A stretch of 42,398 nt of DNA from a virus. The translations under genes were made by a program, and so were the position numbers. Location: IMG/VR virus record IMGVR_UViG_3300032284_000390, positions 1 through 42,398 of that record, one strand, 5' to 3'. Positions 24,026-31,506 of this stretch are shown here, one piece after another; positions within the stretch are counted from its first letter, which is position 1; every line of letters starts with the position of its first letter. Below the pieces are notes generated by a model, which had not been told where the DNA came from, did no database searches, and saw only the letters and a program-made list of their open reading frames with translations.

Positions 24026-24102
24026 TGGTGCAGCCCATGGGATTTGAACCCATATTGACGGTGTTTTAGAGACACCCGCTTTAACCGTTAAGCTAGGGCT
24101 AC
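24026..24102 (-). tRNA. Suppressor-type tRNA (anticodon CTA, reads TAG)
   Basis: The fold is a complete cloverleaf: acceptor GTAGCCC with GGGCTGC, discriminator A, encoded CCA; D stem GCTT/AAGC; anticodon stem GGTGT/ACACC with loop CTCTAAA; T arm ATGGG-TTCAAAT-CCCAT. The loop gives anticodon CTA, which reads the stop codon TAG, and equals the loop of E. coli supF. The body resembles tRNA-Trp (loop CTCCAAA), from which one change would give CTA. The amino acid carried is unknown. It begins one base after the stop of the upstream gene, so both are on one transcript. Confidence 0.85.
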
Positions 24103-24903
24103 TTAAGTCCACAACCCTTTACGAATCTTGATGAGTGACATCAAGTTGGACTCATCTTCTTTATCGTACTGTTCTTCAATTTTGCGTAGTTTCTTACGAG
24201 CAATCTCGCCCATCTTTTTCAACTTTGGGGTTTTATTTTCGCTTGCAAAAATCCAATTTCCGCCGTTTTCTTCACGACATGCTTCACAATATGCAGTCCA
24301 ACCGCTTGCATCATATGGGTCAGGACGAGCAGGACGTTCATATTTCCACCAGTGATAAAGACGATGAACTTCTTGTGCTTGAATAGCTTGTTCAGTAGGC
24401 TTACCATATCGTGGGTCAGACTTATCCATCCATTCTTCATCAAACACCAGTGACATTTCCCACTGAAGATACGCAAGACCACCAATGGCACTACGACCAC
24501 GCTTCATCTTGTATTTCTGTTTGCGGTCTTTATCCCAACGGTTCATCCAAGCCTTTTCAACTTCAACAAAGTCTACGAGACTGGTAAACAATCCGTGAAG
24601 AATGCGTGTATCAAGGTCATGATACAGCCCACGTTCAAGTCCTGTTGGCAGCACGTGCGTTTGACGATAGAAACGATTACGAATATAATAGTTGAAACTA
24701 TTAATATATCCAAAGGTATGATTGTCAATCCAATCAAATACATCAGGAAGTGTTTCTGTTACAAACCAACCAACTGGATGATTAGCCTTGGTTGTACTGT
24801 TCCATTCGTCCCACTCATTCCAGCCAAGAGCGAATGGTTTTTGGATACCAAAGCGTTTACGTAGGTAACTAAATGGTTGGCGATCATTCCAATATCTTGT
24901 CAT
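24103..24903 (-). CDS. Unknown protein, 266 residues, Trp/Tyr-rich
   Basis: The protein starts MTRYWNDRQPFSYLRKRF and is rich in Trp, Tyr and Arg, with a basic C-terminal helix (KKMGEIARKKLRKIEEQYDKE). A CxxC pair occurs in YCEACREE. No membrane segment or signal is present. It lies between tRNA-Thr and the CTA tRNA, with the latter beginning directly after its stop. I do not recognise the family. Confidence 0.6.
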   Translation of the reverse strand: MTRYWNDRQPFSYLRKRFGIQKPFALGWNEWDEWNSTTKANHPVGWFVTETLPDVFDWIDNHTFGYINSFNYYIRNRFYRQTHVLPTGLERGLYHDLDTRILHGLFTSLVDFVEVEKAWMNRWDKDRKQKYKMKRGRSAIGGLAYLQWEMSLVFDEEWMDKSDPRYGKPTEQAIQAQEVHRLYHWWKYERPARPDPYDASGWTAYCEACREENGGNWIFASENKTPKLKKMGEIARKKLRKIEEQYDKEDESNLMSLIKIRKGLWT

Positions 24904-24926
24904 TGATTAAACTTTCTAAAAGTAAA

Positions 24927-25009
24927 TGGTGCTGGGTGAGGGACTCGAACCCCCGTTGTTTGTATTCCGCCTTACAAAAGCGGTGCAGTCGCCACTGTGC
25001 CAACCCAGC
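24927..25009 (-). tRNA. tRNA-Thr (anticodon TGT), long variable region
   Basis: Acceptor GCTGGGT with ACCCAGC, discriminator A, encoded CCA; anticodon stem CCGCT/GGCGG with loop TTTGTAA gives anticodon TGT (reads ACA); T arm GGGGG-TTCGAGT-CCCTC. The variable region is about 12 bases, longer than usual for Thr, and the D stem is three pairs. Confidence 0.85.
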
Positions 25010-25015
25010 TTATTT

Positions 25016-25387
25016 TTATTCCGTTATTTCATCACTCGGAGTAGTATGTAGAATGCCATCCCAAGTTCTATTTAATTTATCAGATTCTTCAGAAAAGTCA
25101 ATAACTCTTTTATAAAACTCATCGAGTTCTCCACCGAATTGTCCAACCAATCCACTGGCAAGTCTAATAGCATCTTCCCAACGATTTGATTTATATGCTT
25201 TTATCAATTCAGAATGCATCTGTTTGAAGAAATCTATAGCAGACAGATCAATTACATTATTAATTTCTACTATTGCCCACAACGTAACTGGCTCTGTTAA
25301 TTTTGGTTGCATGACAGTATCAAGTTCAAGAACTGTATACTTGTCGGATAGTTGATTTGCTAGGTTTGAGTCAAAAATTATATTCAT
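25016..25387 (-). CDS. Stand-alone C-terminal fragment of the class III cyclase
   Basis: From the ATG at 25387 the protein has 123 residues. It aligns almost without gaps to residues 567-676 of the cyclase at 5660: IIFDSNLANQL with IILGPTTANLV, LELDTV with VQLDSI, AYKSNRWEDA with LYQSQDWDGA, FGGELDEFYK with FDGQLTEYYD, and TWDGI with RWDGV. It thus covers the last strands of the cyclase domain and the helical tail, without the metal-binding part. It cannot be an active cyclase. It may be a regulator or binding competitor, or a remnant that is still open and well placed behind a start. Confidence 0.65.
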   Translation of the reverse strand: MNIIFDSNLANQLSDKYTVLELDTVMQPKLTEPVTLWAIVEINNVIDLSAIDFFKQMHSELIKAYKSNRWEDAIRLASGLVGQFGGELDEFYKRVIDFSEESDKLNRTWDGILHTTPSDEITE

Positions 25388-25427
25388 GATACTATTATAT
25401 ATAATTATTTCTAGGAACACAATAAAA
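25388..25427. promoter_or_regulatory. Divergent AT-rich promoter region
   Basis: Forty AT-rich bases separate divergent starts at 25387 (-) and 25428 (+). The minus strand has TATAAT six bases before its ATG; the plus strand has TATAAT-like matches and an AGGAA site. No -35 box is evident. Confidence 0.4.
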
Positions 25428-26204
25428 ATGCATTTTGATTTAATGAGTGATTTACATGATAATTGGTGGCCCAAAGACCAATTATTAAATTATAAAGGTT
25501 TGGGAACAAGTCTTGTAGCAGTAGTTGCTGGTGATATCAGCAATGATTGGGATTATACATATCATCAATTAGTAGAACTTAGTAAACATTATCAACACGT
25601 TATTTTTACAGATGGCAATCATGAACATGGGCATCAACCGTATCTTGCTGAAAATTGTCTAGCTTTTCAAGAAAGATTAGCAAATCATAATAACATAACC
25701 TATCTTTATAAAACGTGTATTGTTCTAGATGATACTGTGTTTGTCGGATGTAATGGTTGGTGGACTTATGATTTTTGCAAACCAGAGGTTTCACAAACTG
25801 ACTGTTGGGAAAGATTAGTAAATCATGGATTTACCAACGAGGCACTGAGTGAAATATTTGTTACTGCAAAACTTGATGCCAAAACTCTTGTCAATCAAGT
25901 AGAAAGTTTTACATCTGACCCACGTATTAATAACATAGTTGTAGTAACTCATACTGCGCCATTGCAACGATTTGCATATATCAACCCAGATATGGAATCT
26001 TTTCATTTAGGTCGTGCTGGTAACATCTTCATGTCTGCAGTATTAGATGCAGACATCAATAATAAAATTCGTGCATGGTGTTTTGGACATGTTCATAAAG
26101 AATGGGATGAAGTTGTAGATGGTGTCAGATATGTTTGTCATCCACGTGGACGTGCAGAAGAAAATATCGGACAGATTTACTACCCAAAACTTATAGAGAT
26201 TTAA
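25428..26204 (+). CDS. Calcineurin-like metallophosphoesterase
   Basis: From the ATG at 25428 the protein has 258 residues. Metal-binding motifs are in order: DLMSDLHDNWW (Asp, His), VVAGDISNDW, FTDGNHEHG (the GNHE block), VVTHTAP and FGHVHKEWDE (GHxH). Such enzymes cleave phosphomonoesters or diesters; cyclic nucleotides, DNA and sugar phosphates are all known substrates. A site AGGAA precedes the ATG. It overlaps the convergent clpS gene by four bases with no terminator between. The closeness to the cyclase fragment raises the possibility of a cAMP phosphodiesterase, which is inference. Confidence 0.88.
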   Translation: MHFDLMSDLHDNWWPKDQLLNYKGLGTSLVAVVAGDISNDWDYTYHQLVELSKHYQHVIFTDGNHEHGHQPYLAENCLAFQERLANHNNITYLYKTCIVLDDTVFVGCNGWWTYDFCKPEVSQTDCWERLVNHGFTNEALSEIFVTAKLDAKTLVNQVESFTSDPRINNIVVVTHTAPLQRFAYINPDMESFHLGRAGNIFMSAVLDADINNKIRAWCFGHVHKEWDEVVDGVRYVCHPRGRAEENIGQIYYPKLIEI

Positions 26205-26515
26205 GCCTCTGGCTCAATCTTAACAGTAAGTGGAAAACTATTATTACGTGCAAGAATAGTTGTTTCTACAGCTTTGCTTTCTGCAATTTCAAATGGCAGA
26301 ACCGCCACAACTGCATATCCTTCTTCGTGGATTTTATAAGTCAACTCTGCTGCACTTATTTCATCATGGTCATACAACTCAATAAGAACAGTCGTAACAA
26401 ATTGAACAGTTGTTACGTTGTCATTCATGAAAATGACTTTGAAACTAGGTGGTGGAGCCAAATCAGTACGTGGCTGTATTTTGACTTTTGTTTTAGTTGC
26501 GGAGTCTGCGCTCAT
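26201..26515 (-). CDS. clpS: ClpS-family adaptor of the Clp protease
   Basis: The protein has 104 residues from the ATG at 26515, with a GGGA site. It shows the ClpS core: PSFKVIFMNDNVTTVQFVTTVL (the NDxxTT motif that binds the N-degron), a helix, then IHEEGYAVVAVLPFEIAESKAVETTILA. ClpS passes N-degron substrates to ClpAP. Presence in a phage suggests redirection of host proteolysis. The flexible N-terminal tail (about 25 residues) is present as in cellular ClpS. A hairpin separates it from hsp20. Confidence 0.85.
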   Translation of the reverse strand: MSADSATKTKVKIQPRTDLAPPPSFKVIFMNDNVTTVQFVTTVLIELYDHDEISAAELTYKIHEEGYAVVAVLPFEIAESKAVETTILARNNSFPLTVKIEPEA

Positions 26516-26537
26516 TTTTCCCATCACTATTATTTAC

Positions 26538-26563
26538 CATGGTGGGGGAAAATCCCCACCATG
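26538..26563. other. 10-bp perfect hairpin between hsp20 and clpS
   Basis: CATGGTGGGG and CCCCACCATG with a 6-base loop. It could end the hsp20 message, although no strong T run follows, and it lies just before a TAAATA element of the clpS leader. Confidence 0.5.
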
Positions 26564-26583
26564 TTTCTCATTATAACACAATA

Positions 26584-27015
26584 TTACTGTGATGCAATAA
26601 GAATTTTACGAGGTTTCTTTTCCTCTGGAATAATCATTTCCAGTGAAACGGTTAGGATTCCGTTCTTAACAGCGGCACCATTTACCTCAATATTATCTGC
26701 AAGACGGAAAGTGCGGATGAACTTACGTGCGGCAATGCCACGATGAATCCATTCACGTTCGCCTTCATCTTGTGTATTTTCACCAGTGATGACAAGTTGT
26801 CCATCAGTGAGTGTTACATCAAGATCAGACTCGCTAAATCCAGACACTGCGACCTGAATTTCGATGTTGGTGTCATCGATCTTAGCGATATTATAAGGTG
26901 GATAATTTTGCTGTACTTGCTGATTTTGAACTCTTAGAAGTTCATCAAAAATACGGTCAAAGCCTACAGCAGTACGATTAAATCCGTCAAAAACGGTTAG
27001 AAGGTTACTCATCAT
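26584..27015 (-). CDS. Small heat-shock protein (Hsp20/IbpA family)
   Basis: The 143-residue protein has an N-terminal arm with FDRIFDELLR, then an alpha-crystallin domain: YPPYNIAKIDDTNIEIQVAVSGF, DLDVTLTDGQLVITGE, RGIAARKFIRTFRLAD and NGILTVSLEMIIPEE. IbpA-like proteins hold unfolding proteins in solution. A ribosome-binding site AAGGAG lies before the double ATG. The leader carries a 12-bp hairpin. Phage Hsp20 proteins are known in T4-like marine phages and may help virion assembly. Confidence 0.92.
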   Translation of the reverse strand: MMSNLLTVFDGFNRTAVGFDRIFDELLRVQNQQVQQNYPPYNIAKIDDTNIEIQVAVSGFSESDLDVTLTDGQLVITGENTQDEGEREWIHRGIAARKFIRTFRLADNIEVNGAAVKNGILTVSLEMIIPEEKKPRKILIASQ

Positions 27016-27039
27016 TTTTTCTCCTTGTTAAAAGCGAGT

Positions 27040-27073
27040 ATATTAGACGGTCCAATGTGGCACCGTCTAATAT
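27040..27073 (-). promoter_or_regulatory. 12-bp hairpin in the hsp20 leader
   Basis: ATATTAGACGGT and its exact complement flank a 10-base loop, starting at the expected transcription start. The ribosome-binding site is downstream and unpaired, so it resembles a 5' stabilising hairpin more than a thermometer. Confidence 0.6.
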
Positions 27074-27102
27074 TATTTAGTATCTGTATATCAATTTGTC
27101 AA
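27074..27102 (-). promoter_or_regulatory. Sigma70-type promoter for hsp20
   Basis: The minus strand reads TTGACA, 17-base spacer, TAAATA. The -35 box overlaps the stop of the HNH endonuclease gene. Confidence 0.7.
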
Positions 27103-27698
27103 GGTTTATTTTCAATTATTTTTTTACAAAGATTTATAAAATAATCTTGCATAAAATTAGCTTTCATATGATTTATATCTTTATGCACAATTTGTATGTT
27201 ACTTGTTTTATATCCAATAGAATTATTAATTCTATCAATAGATGCTGTTCTATTATGGAAATCAATTTCTAATCCTGACAACGCACACTTTTTATTCTGT
27301 TTAATATAAAGATTCCAAACATCTTGCATCGTTATTTCAAAGACATAATTTCTATCTTTTGCTTGTTTTTGTATTCGTGCCCAATATGTACCAGTAATTT
27401 GTTCATAGCCTTTAAAATTATTTGGTCTTGGATTTTTCTTGCATCCACAATTTCTTACACCGTCTCTTCTTGATATTTGATTAGCAGTTCTTTCAATAAG
27501 ATTTCCGCACACACATTCACATATCCACTTTGCAGGTTTAATACCTATTTCGGTCAATCTTTCCTTAACAATTAAATCACCAACTCTATATCCAATATCA
27601 ATTTTTGCATTTACGGGTTTTAATCCTTTAACTTTTTTTCCATTTTGTCTGCTTCTTTCTTTGTGCAGTTCGCTTCTTTCAAATATTCCTTTTGGCAT
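27099..27698 (-). CDS. HNH homing endonuclease
   Basis: The 199-residue protein has a zinc-binding N-terminal half with two CxC-type clusters (WICECVCGN, RNCGCKK). Its C-terminal half carries the HNH-like core: KCALSGLEIDFH, ASIDRINNSIGY and NIQIVHKDINHMK. These free-standing enzymes spread by cutting intron-less alleles in T4-like phages. It sits between guaC and hsp20 with its own promoter element in the loop of a palindrome and a good AAGGAAAT site. Its composition is more AT-rich than its neighbours, in line with a mobile origin. Confidence 0.85.
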   Translation of the reverse strand: MPKGIFERSELHKERSRQNGKKVKGLKPVNAKIDIGYRVGDLIVKERLTEIGIKPAKWICECVCGNLIERTANQISRRDGVRNCGCKKNPRPNNFKGYEQITGTYWARIQKQAKDRNYVFEITMQDVWNLYIKQNKKCALSGLEIDFHNRTASIDRINNSIGYKTSNIQIVHKDINHMKANFMQDYFINLCKKIIENKP

Positions 27699-27708
27699 TT
27701 TTATTTCC

Positions 27709-27754
27709 TTTTAGGTGGTGTGTATTATATTTATTTATTACACACCACCTAAAA
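27709..27754 (-). promoter_or_regulatory. 16-bp palindrome with promoter element in the loop
   Basis: A perfect 16-bp inverted repeat (TTTTAGGTGGTGTGTA and complement) flanks a 14-base loop that reads ATAAATAAATATAA on the minus strand. It can serve as terminator for guaC and as promoter for the HNH gene; the repeat could also mark the insertion of the mobile gene. Confidence 0.6.
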
Positions 27755-27756
27755 TA

Positions 27757-28857
27757 TTATTTTTCATAAATTTTATTAACTTGATTATTAACCAACACAA
27801 ATGTTGTGCGTTTAGATAGTTCTTTCAGCGACTTGCTGCCCGTATAAGTTAGAGTGCTTCTTATTCCACCAAGAATATCCTGAACCGTGTCTGCAACATC
27901 ACCACGATAAGGAATAAGAACTTCCTTACCTTCGGCAGCACGATATGACTTAAGACCACCACTATGTTGTTCGTTAGCCGCCTTACTACTCATACCATAA
28001 AACTTAACGAACTTCTTTGCATCATAAACAGGTTCAAATCCCTTATCATTCAGCGTAAGTTCATTTGTATTATAATATTTTGTAATAACTTCACCGCCGC
28101 CCTGATCATGCCCTGCTAGCATACCGCCAAGCATTACAAAATCCGCCCCACCGCCAAAAGCCTTAGACACATCGCCAGGACAAGTGCAACCACCATCACT
28201 GATGATATGTCCGCCCAACCCATGAGCAGCATCAGCACACTCAATAACAGCAGACAACTGTGGGTAGCCCACGCCCGTTTTAAGCCGAGTAGTACAAACA
28301 GAACCAGGACCAATACCAACTTTAATAATATCTGCTCCTGCAAGTAGCAACTCCTCGGTCATATCACCAGTAACAACATTACCAGCAATAATAATTATCT
28401 CTGGATTTTCGTTGCGGAAACGTTTAACAAACTCTACAAATCGTTCTGTATATCCGTTAGCAACATCAATACAAACAAACTTAATATTATCTTTTGGCAA
28501 CTTGCTTACAACAAGTTTAAACTTATCATAGTCTTCATCTTTAATACCAAGACCATACGCCCAATATTCCTGAATATTGTATCCAGTGCGACCAATCCAT
28601 AGGATAAGGTCTTCTGTGCTATAATTCTTGCGAAGACAAGTAAACATCCTATAGGTGGCAAGTTTCTCTGCCATTTCAAAGGTGCCAACGCCGTCCATAT
28701 TTGCCGCCATCACTGGAATGCCAGCCCAAAATCGTGGACTATTCCTAAAGTTAAATGTTCGTTCTAGTGATACTTCTTCACGGCTCACTAGAGTAGAACG
28801 TTTAGGCAGGATTAGAACGTCGGAAAAATCCAACTTAGTATCATTGATTATACGCAT
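27757..28857 (-). CDS. guaC: GMP reductase (IMPDH/GuaC family)
   Basis: The 366-residue protein fits GMP reductase better than IMP dehydrogenase: it lacks the CBS domains and carries [20 protein letters not shown] with the catalytic Cys, followed by [19 protein letters not shown] and [12 protein letters not shown]. The enzyme turns GMP to IMP with NADPH and so shifts purines towards adenine nucleotides, useful for an AT-rich genome. It follows the bS21 gene by ten bases with AAAGG as ribosome-binding site. Confidence 0.9.
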   Translation of the reverse strand: MRIINDTKLDFSDVLILPKRSTLVSREEVSLERTFNFRNSPRFWAGIPVMAANMDGVGTFEMAEKLATYRMFTCLRKNYSTEDLILWIGRTGYNIQEYWAYGLGIKDEDYDKFKLVVSKLPKDNIKFVCIDVANGYTERFVEFVKRFRNENPEIIIIAGNVVTGDMTEELLLAGADIIKVGIGPGSVCTTRLKTGVGYPQLSAVIECADAAHGLGGHIISDGGCTCPGDVSKAFGGGADFVMLGGMLAGHDQGGGEVITKYYNTNELTLNDKGFEPVYDAKKFVKFYGMSSKAANEQHSGGLKSYRAAEGKEVLIPYRGDVADTVQDILGGIRSTLTYTGSKSLKELSKRTTFVLVNNQVNKIYEK

Positions 28858-28867
28858 GATATACCTT

Positions 28868-29116
28868 TTAGCGGGTTACGCCAAGTGTCTTAAGTTCTTT
28901 GAGCTTCTTCTGCCAACGCTTTACAGCACGGGCCTTGTTCTTCTTACGTTTTGTTGAGGGGGTTTCAAACCGCTCACGTTCACGTAAAGTCTGGAAGATT
29001 CCATCCTGCTGGATTTGCTTCTTCAACTTGCGAAGAGCCTTGTTTACATCATTGTTGTGCACTTCTACATAAAGTCCACGTTGACGAATATGTTCTATTT
29101 CTGGTCTGTCAGCCAT
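28868..29116 (-). CDS. rpsU: Ribosomal protein bS21
   Basis: This 82-residue protein resembles bS21: [21 protein letters not shown] followed by a basic tail with [22 protein letters not shown]. bS21 binds the 30S subunit near the anti-Shine-Dalgarno region and is one of the ribosomal proteins most often found in phages. It may bias initiation towards phage messages. Its start overlaps the stop of the 29109 gene. Confidence 0.9.
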   Translation of the reverse strand: MADRPEIEHIRQRGLYVEVHNNDVNKALRKLKKQIQQDGIFQTLRERERFETPSTKRKKNKARAVKRWQKKLKELKTLGVTR

Positions 29117-29507
29117 TGCTTTCCTCTTTCTCTCTAAGATAGTTATTATATTGAATTGTTATCCACGAATAAATGTCGTGGGTAGTTCTGTGAGATGCAT
29201 CACCGATGTCATTTGATCCCAAACACCATGTGTTTTTTTGTGACAATAGCCATCCTTTGATGAACTCTTTATTGCCACTAAATCTGCTGTTAATAAGGGT
29301 AGAATATGCATGTTTATGTGCATTTATACACCATACATCATCTGTATCATTACTTCCATATAAAAATAATGTAATATCACTATTAAATGCTTTTACACTG
29401 CTGCTGAGACGTTCAACATCGGCCCATTCTACATCAACGAGTAAAATCTTAAACCTATCATCTAAATCAAGGTCTGGCGCAGTAACAATTCTGCTGTTAT
29501 CGGTCAT
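29109..29507 (-). CDS. Unknown protein, 132 residues
   Basis: An alpha-beta protein with KILLVDVEWADVE near the start, ITLFLYGSND in the middle and WCLGSNDIGDASHRTT near the end. Asp residues after strands (LVDVE, GSND, GSNDIGD) are in the places expected for PIN/NYN-like metal nucleases, but this is weak. It is coupled to the genes on both sides (ATGA upstream, eight-base overlap with rpsU). Confidence 0.55.
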   Translation of the reverse strand: MTDNSRIVTAPDLDLDDRFKILLVDVEWADVERLSSSVKAFNSDITLFLYGSNDTDDVWCINAHKHAYSTLINSRFSGNKEFIKGWLLSQKNTWCLGSNDIGDASHRTTHDIYSWITIQYNNYLREKEESNG

Positions 29508-31078
29508 GTATTAAACTGTTCTTCCAATGCCTGTTGTTCAGCAGGTGTCATATCGTCCCATTCAATTTCTGCACGTTGTAAACGACCCAACTGCCAATTT
29601 TTCCAATTAGTATTCTGAGTATAGCTAGTATTGCTATCTCTGTCAACTAAAATCCAACTGCTACCATTAAACTTATAAAGATTATTTGGCTGCGATGTTA
29701 GTATAAACAAGCGACCAAGGCTTGCAATTGATGGCAGGGTAGGACCAATTATGTCGTTAGATATATCAAACGTAAAGTTTGTTTCGTCAATGCCAACTTT
29801 TTCTTCTTTATCAATTTGAATAATAGCTTGCAATTCGTGTATTTGATTATTTTTACTTTCTAATTCTGCTAATAACCCATCGATAGCACTAGTTAATTCA
29901 ACAATAGTTTTGTTATCGTGAACTTCAACAATTTTTTCAACTTCACGTATAGTTTCTACAGGAACTTCTACAGTGCGTTCAACTATCTTCTCTACTTCAC
30001 GAATAGTTTCAACAGGAACTTCTACTATTTTTTCAACCTCTGTAATGGTTGGAACTTCTACAATTTTTTCCACGACCACATCACGGAATATAGGAACAGG
30101 TTGTGTAATTTCTTGATACACGACTTCTGGTTCACGATTTCGTAGTTCTTCTACTTCTGCTGCCAGTTTTTCAGCACGTTCAATTGCCTCGTTGTTGTAT
30201 ACAGTTACAACACGTTCAACTGGAACCTCTACGATTTTTTCTACTTCTTTAATAACTTCACGGTCAACATATGTCGTGTGTTCTTCAATTTCTTCACGAC
30301 GTTTACCCATACTAACACTTACGCCAAGAACAAGAGACACAGCAAGCGGATCAAATACAAACACGATACAAATAATGACCCAACGAACAGCACGTTCAAG
30401 CAATGATTTATCAATTGCATCTCCATATATTAATTGTGCAATATATTTAATTGGCCCAACTTCGGCTTCAACTTTTAATTGCTGCTGTTCAAGTTTTAAT
30501 TTCTGATTGTTCAATTCTTGTAGACGAGCATTGGTTTCGTCAATGGTTTTATTAGCTGCATCACGCTCTGGTTTCTGCTGAGAACGAAGTTTTGTTGCCT
30601 GACCTGCCATACTTGCTGTGCGGTTATTATCACGAGTAGCATTGGCGGCACTACCACTTAGCAAACTATTAACAGCATCGTCCATCTGCTTAATAATGTT
30701 TTGATTATCAACAATACGTTGTTGCTCAACACTAATATTTTGATCAATCTGTTTAATGAGAAGTGTATTATCACTCTGTGTTGCAGCAGTTTCAATGTGA
30801 GCACGTGATAGGAAGCCAAATATACCCATGCTTGTAACAAACATAAGAACTACAACCGCAACACTCATATAATATTTTAAAAAAGTATTGAGTTTAGACC
30901 AGTTACCATGTAACCAAACTGTAGTGATAATCTTACCAAATTCAAGTGCACTGCCCATAATAACAATTGGCCAAAAAGCACCGCTGAAGATAGCAATAAG
31001 ACCAGCAATACTATAATAGGCGGCTACACTGCTAATTGCAACAGCAGAAATCATTGCAAGAATATTTAAGATCATCAT
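29504..31078 (-). CDS. Coiled-coil inner-membrane protein with VEKIVEVP repeats
   Basis: The 524-residue protein has three membrane segments at the N-terminus (about 1-90), a long coiled coil (about 100-205), a fourth membrane segment (about 233-255, VIICIVFVFDPLAVSLVLG), and then a region of Val-Glu-Lys-Ile-Val-Glu-Val-Pro repeats (about 275-400) followed by a C-terminal domain ending in LEEQFNT. Related repeat-bearing membrane proteins occur in marine T4-like phages. Function is unknown. A sigma70-type promoter lies upstream; it may be the first gene of the unit running to guaC. Confidence 0.7.
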   Translation of the reverse strand: MMILNILAMISAVAISSVAAYYSIAGLIAIFSGAFWPIVIMGSALEFGKIITTVWLHGNWSKLNTFLKYYMSVAVVVLMFVTSMGIFGFLSRAHIETAATQSDNTLLIKQIDQNISVEQQRIVDNQNIIKQMDDAVNSLLSGSAANATRDNNRTASMAGQATKLRSQQKPERDAANKTIDETNARLQELNNQKLKLEQQQLKVEAEVGPIKYIAQLIYGDAIDKSLLERAVRWVIICIVFVFDPLAVSLVLGVSVSMGKRREEIEEHTTYVDREVIKEVEKIVEVPVERVVTVYNNEAIERAEKLAAEVEELRNREPEVVYQEITQPVPIFRDVVVEKIVEVPTITEVEKIVEVPVETIREVEKIVERTVEVPVETIREVEKIVEVHDNKTIVELTSAIDGLLAELESKNNQIHELQAIIQIDKEEKVGIDETNFTFDISNDIIGPTLPSIASLGRLFILTSQPNNLYKFNGSSWILVDRDSNTSYTQNTNWKNWQLGRLQRAEIEWDDMTPAEQQALEEQFNT

Positions 31079-31096
31079 TTATTTAACCTCTTGGAC

Positions 31097-31441
31097 TTAT
31101 ACAATATACCAGTTGATTTTCTGTAAGTCAAATCTTATTTCTTCATCAACCATGCCTTCTGTAATATAATCAAGATTGTCTGCCAATGAAGTAGTATAAT
31201 ATCTCATATAATCACCAGTATATAAGTTTTCATAAAGATTAGCAGCAATGCCACCAGCATGTCTCCAACTGCACGACCAGTGTGTATTTGATACAATATT
31301 TAACATATTACCATAAACAAATTCATTATTGCACAGTGTAGCATATAAATGCTGACAATATATGTCATTTTTGTATGCTTTATCTTTAATATATTCACTA
31401 GAATATATGTCTGCTTCAAGGTTTGGTTTACGATCTTCCAT
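31097..31441 (-). CDS. Unknown conserved-looking protein, 114 residues
   Basis: The 114-residue protein is rich in Tyr, Asn and Asp and contains HWSCSWRHAGGIAANLYE, which looks like a conserved functional motif (Cys, His, Gly-Gly). The ribosome-binding site is weak. The end overlaps the promoter of the 29504 gene. Function is unknown. Confidence 0.55.
   Translation of the reverse strand: MEDRKPNLEADIYSSEYIKDKAYKNDIYCQHLYATLCNNEFVYGNMLNIVSNTHWSCSWRHAGGIAANLYENLYTGDYMRYYTTSLADNLDYITEGMVDEEIRFDLQKINWYIV
31103..31131 (-). promoter_or_regulatory. Sigma70-type promoter for the membrane protein
   Basis: The minus strand reads TTGACT, 17-base spacer, TATATT, 25 bases before the ATG at 31078. Confidence 0.65.
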
Positions 31442-31480
31442 ATATGGATTTATCTCAAAATTATGACGGTTACATTTTAT

Positions 31481-31488
31481 TAAATAAT
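31481..31488 (+). promoter_or_regulatory. TAAATAAT late-type promoter element
   Basis: It lies 18 bases before the lipase ATG, with an AGAGGAAA ribosome-binding site between them. Confidence 0.35.
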
Positions 31489-31506
31489 GTAAAGAGGAAA
31501 TCCATT

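Noticed and set aside
27757-28857. IMP dehydrogenase
   Set aside because: No CBS domains and the active-site block matches GMP reductase better.
29918-30145. Plus-strand Asn/Phe/Tyr-rich frame
   Set aside because: It is the antisense of the VEKIVEVP repeats of the membrane protein.
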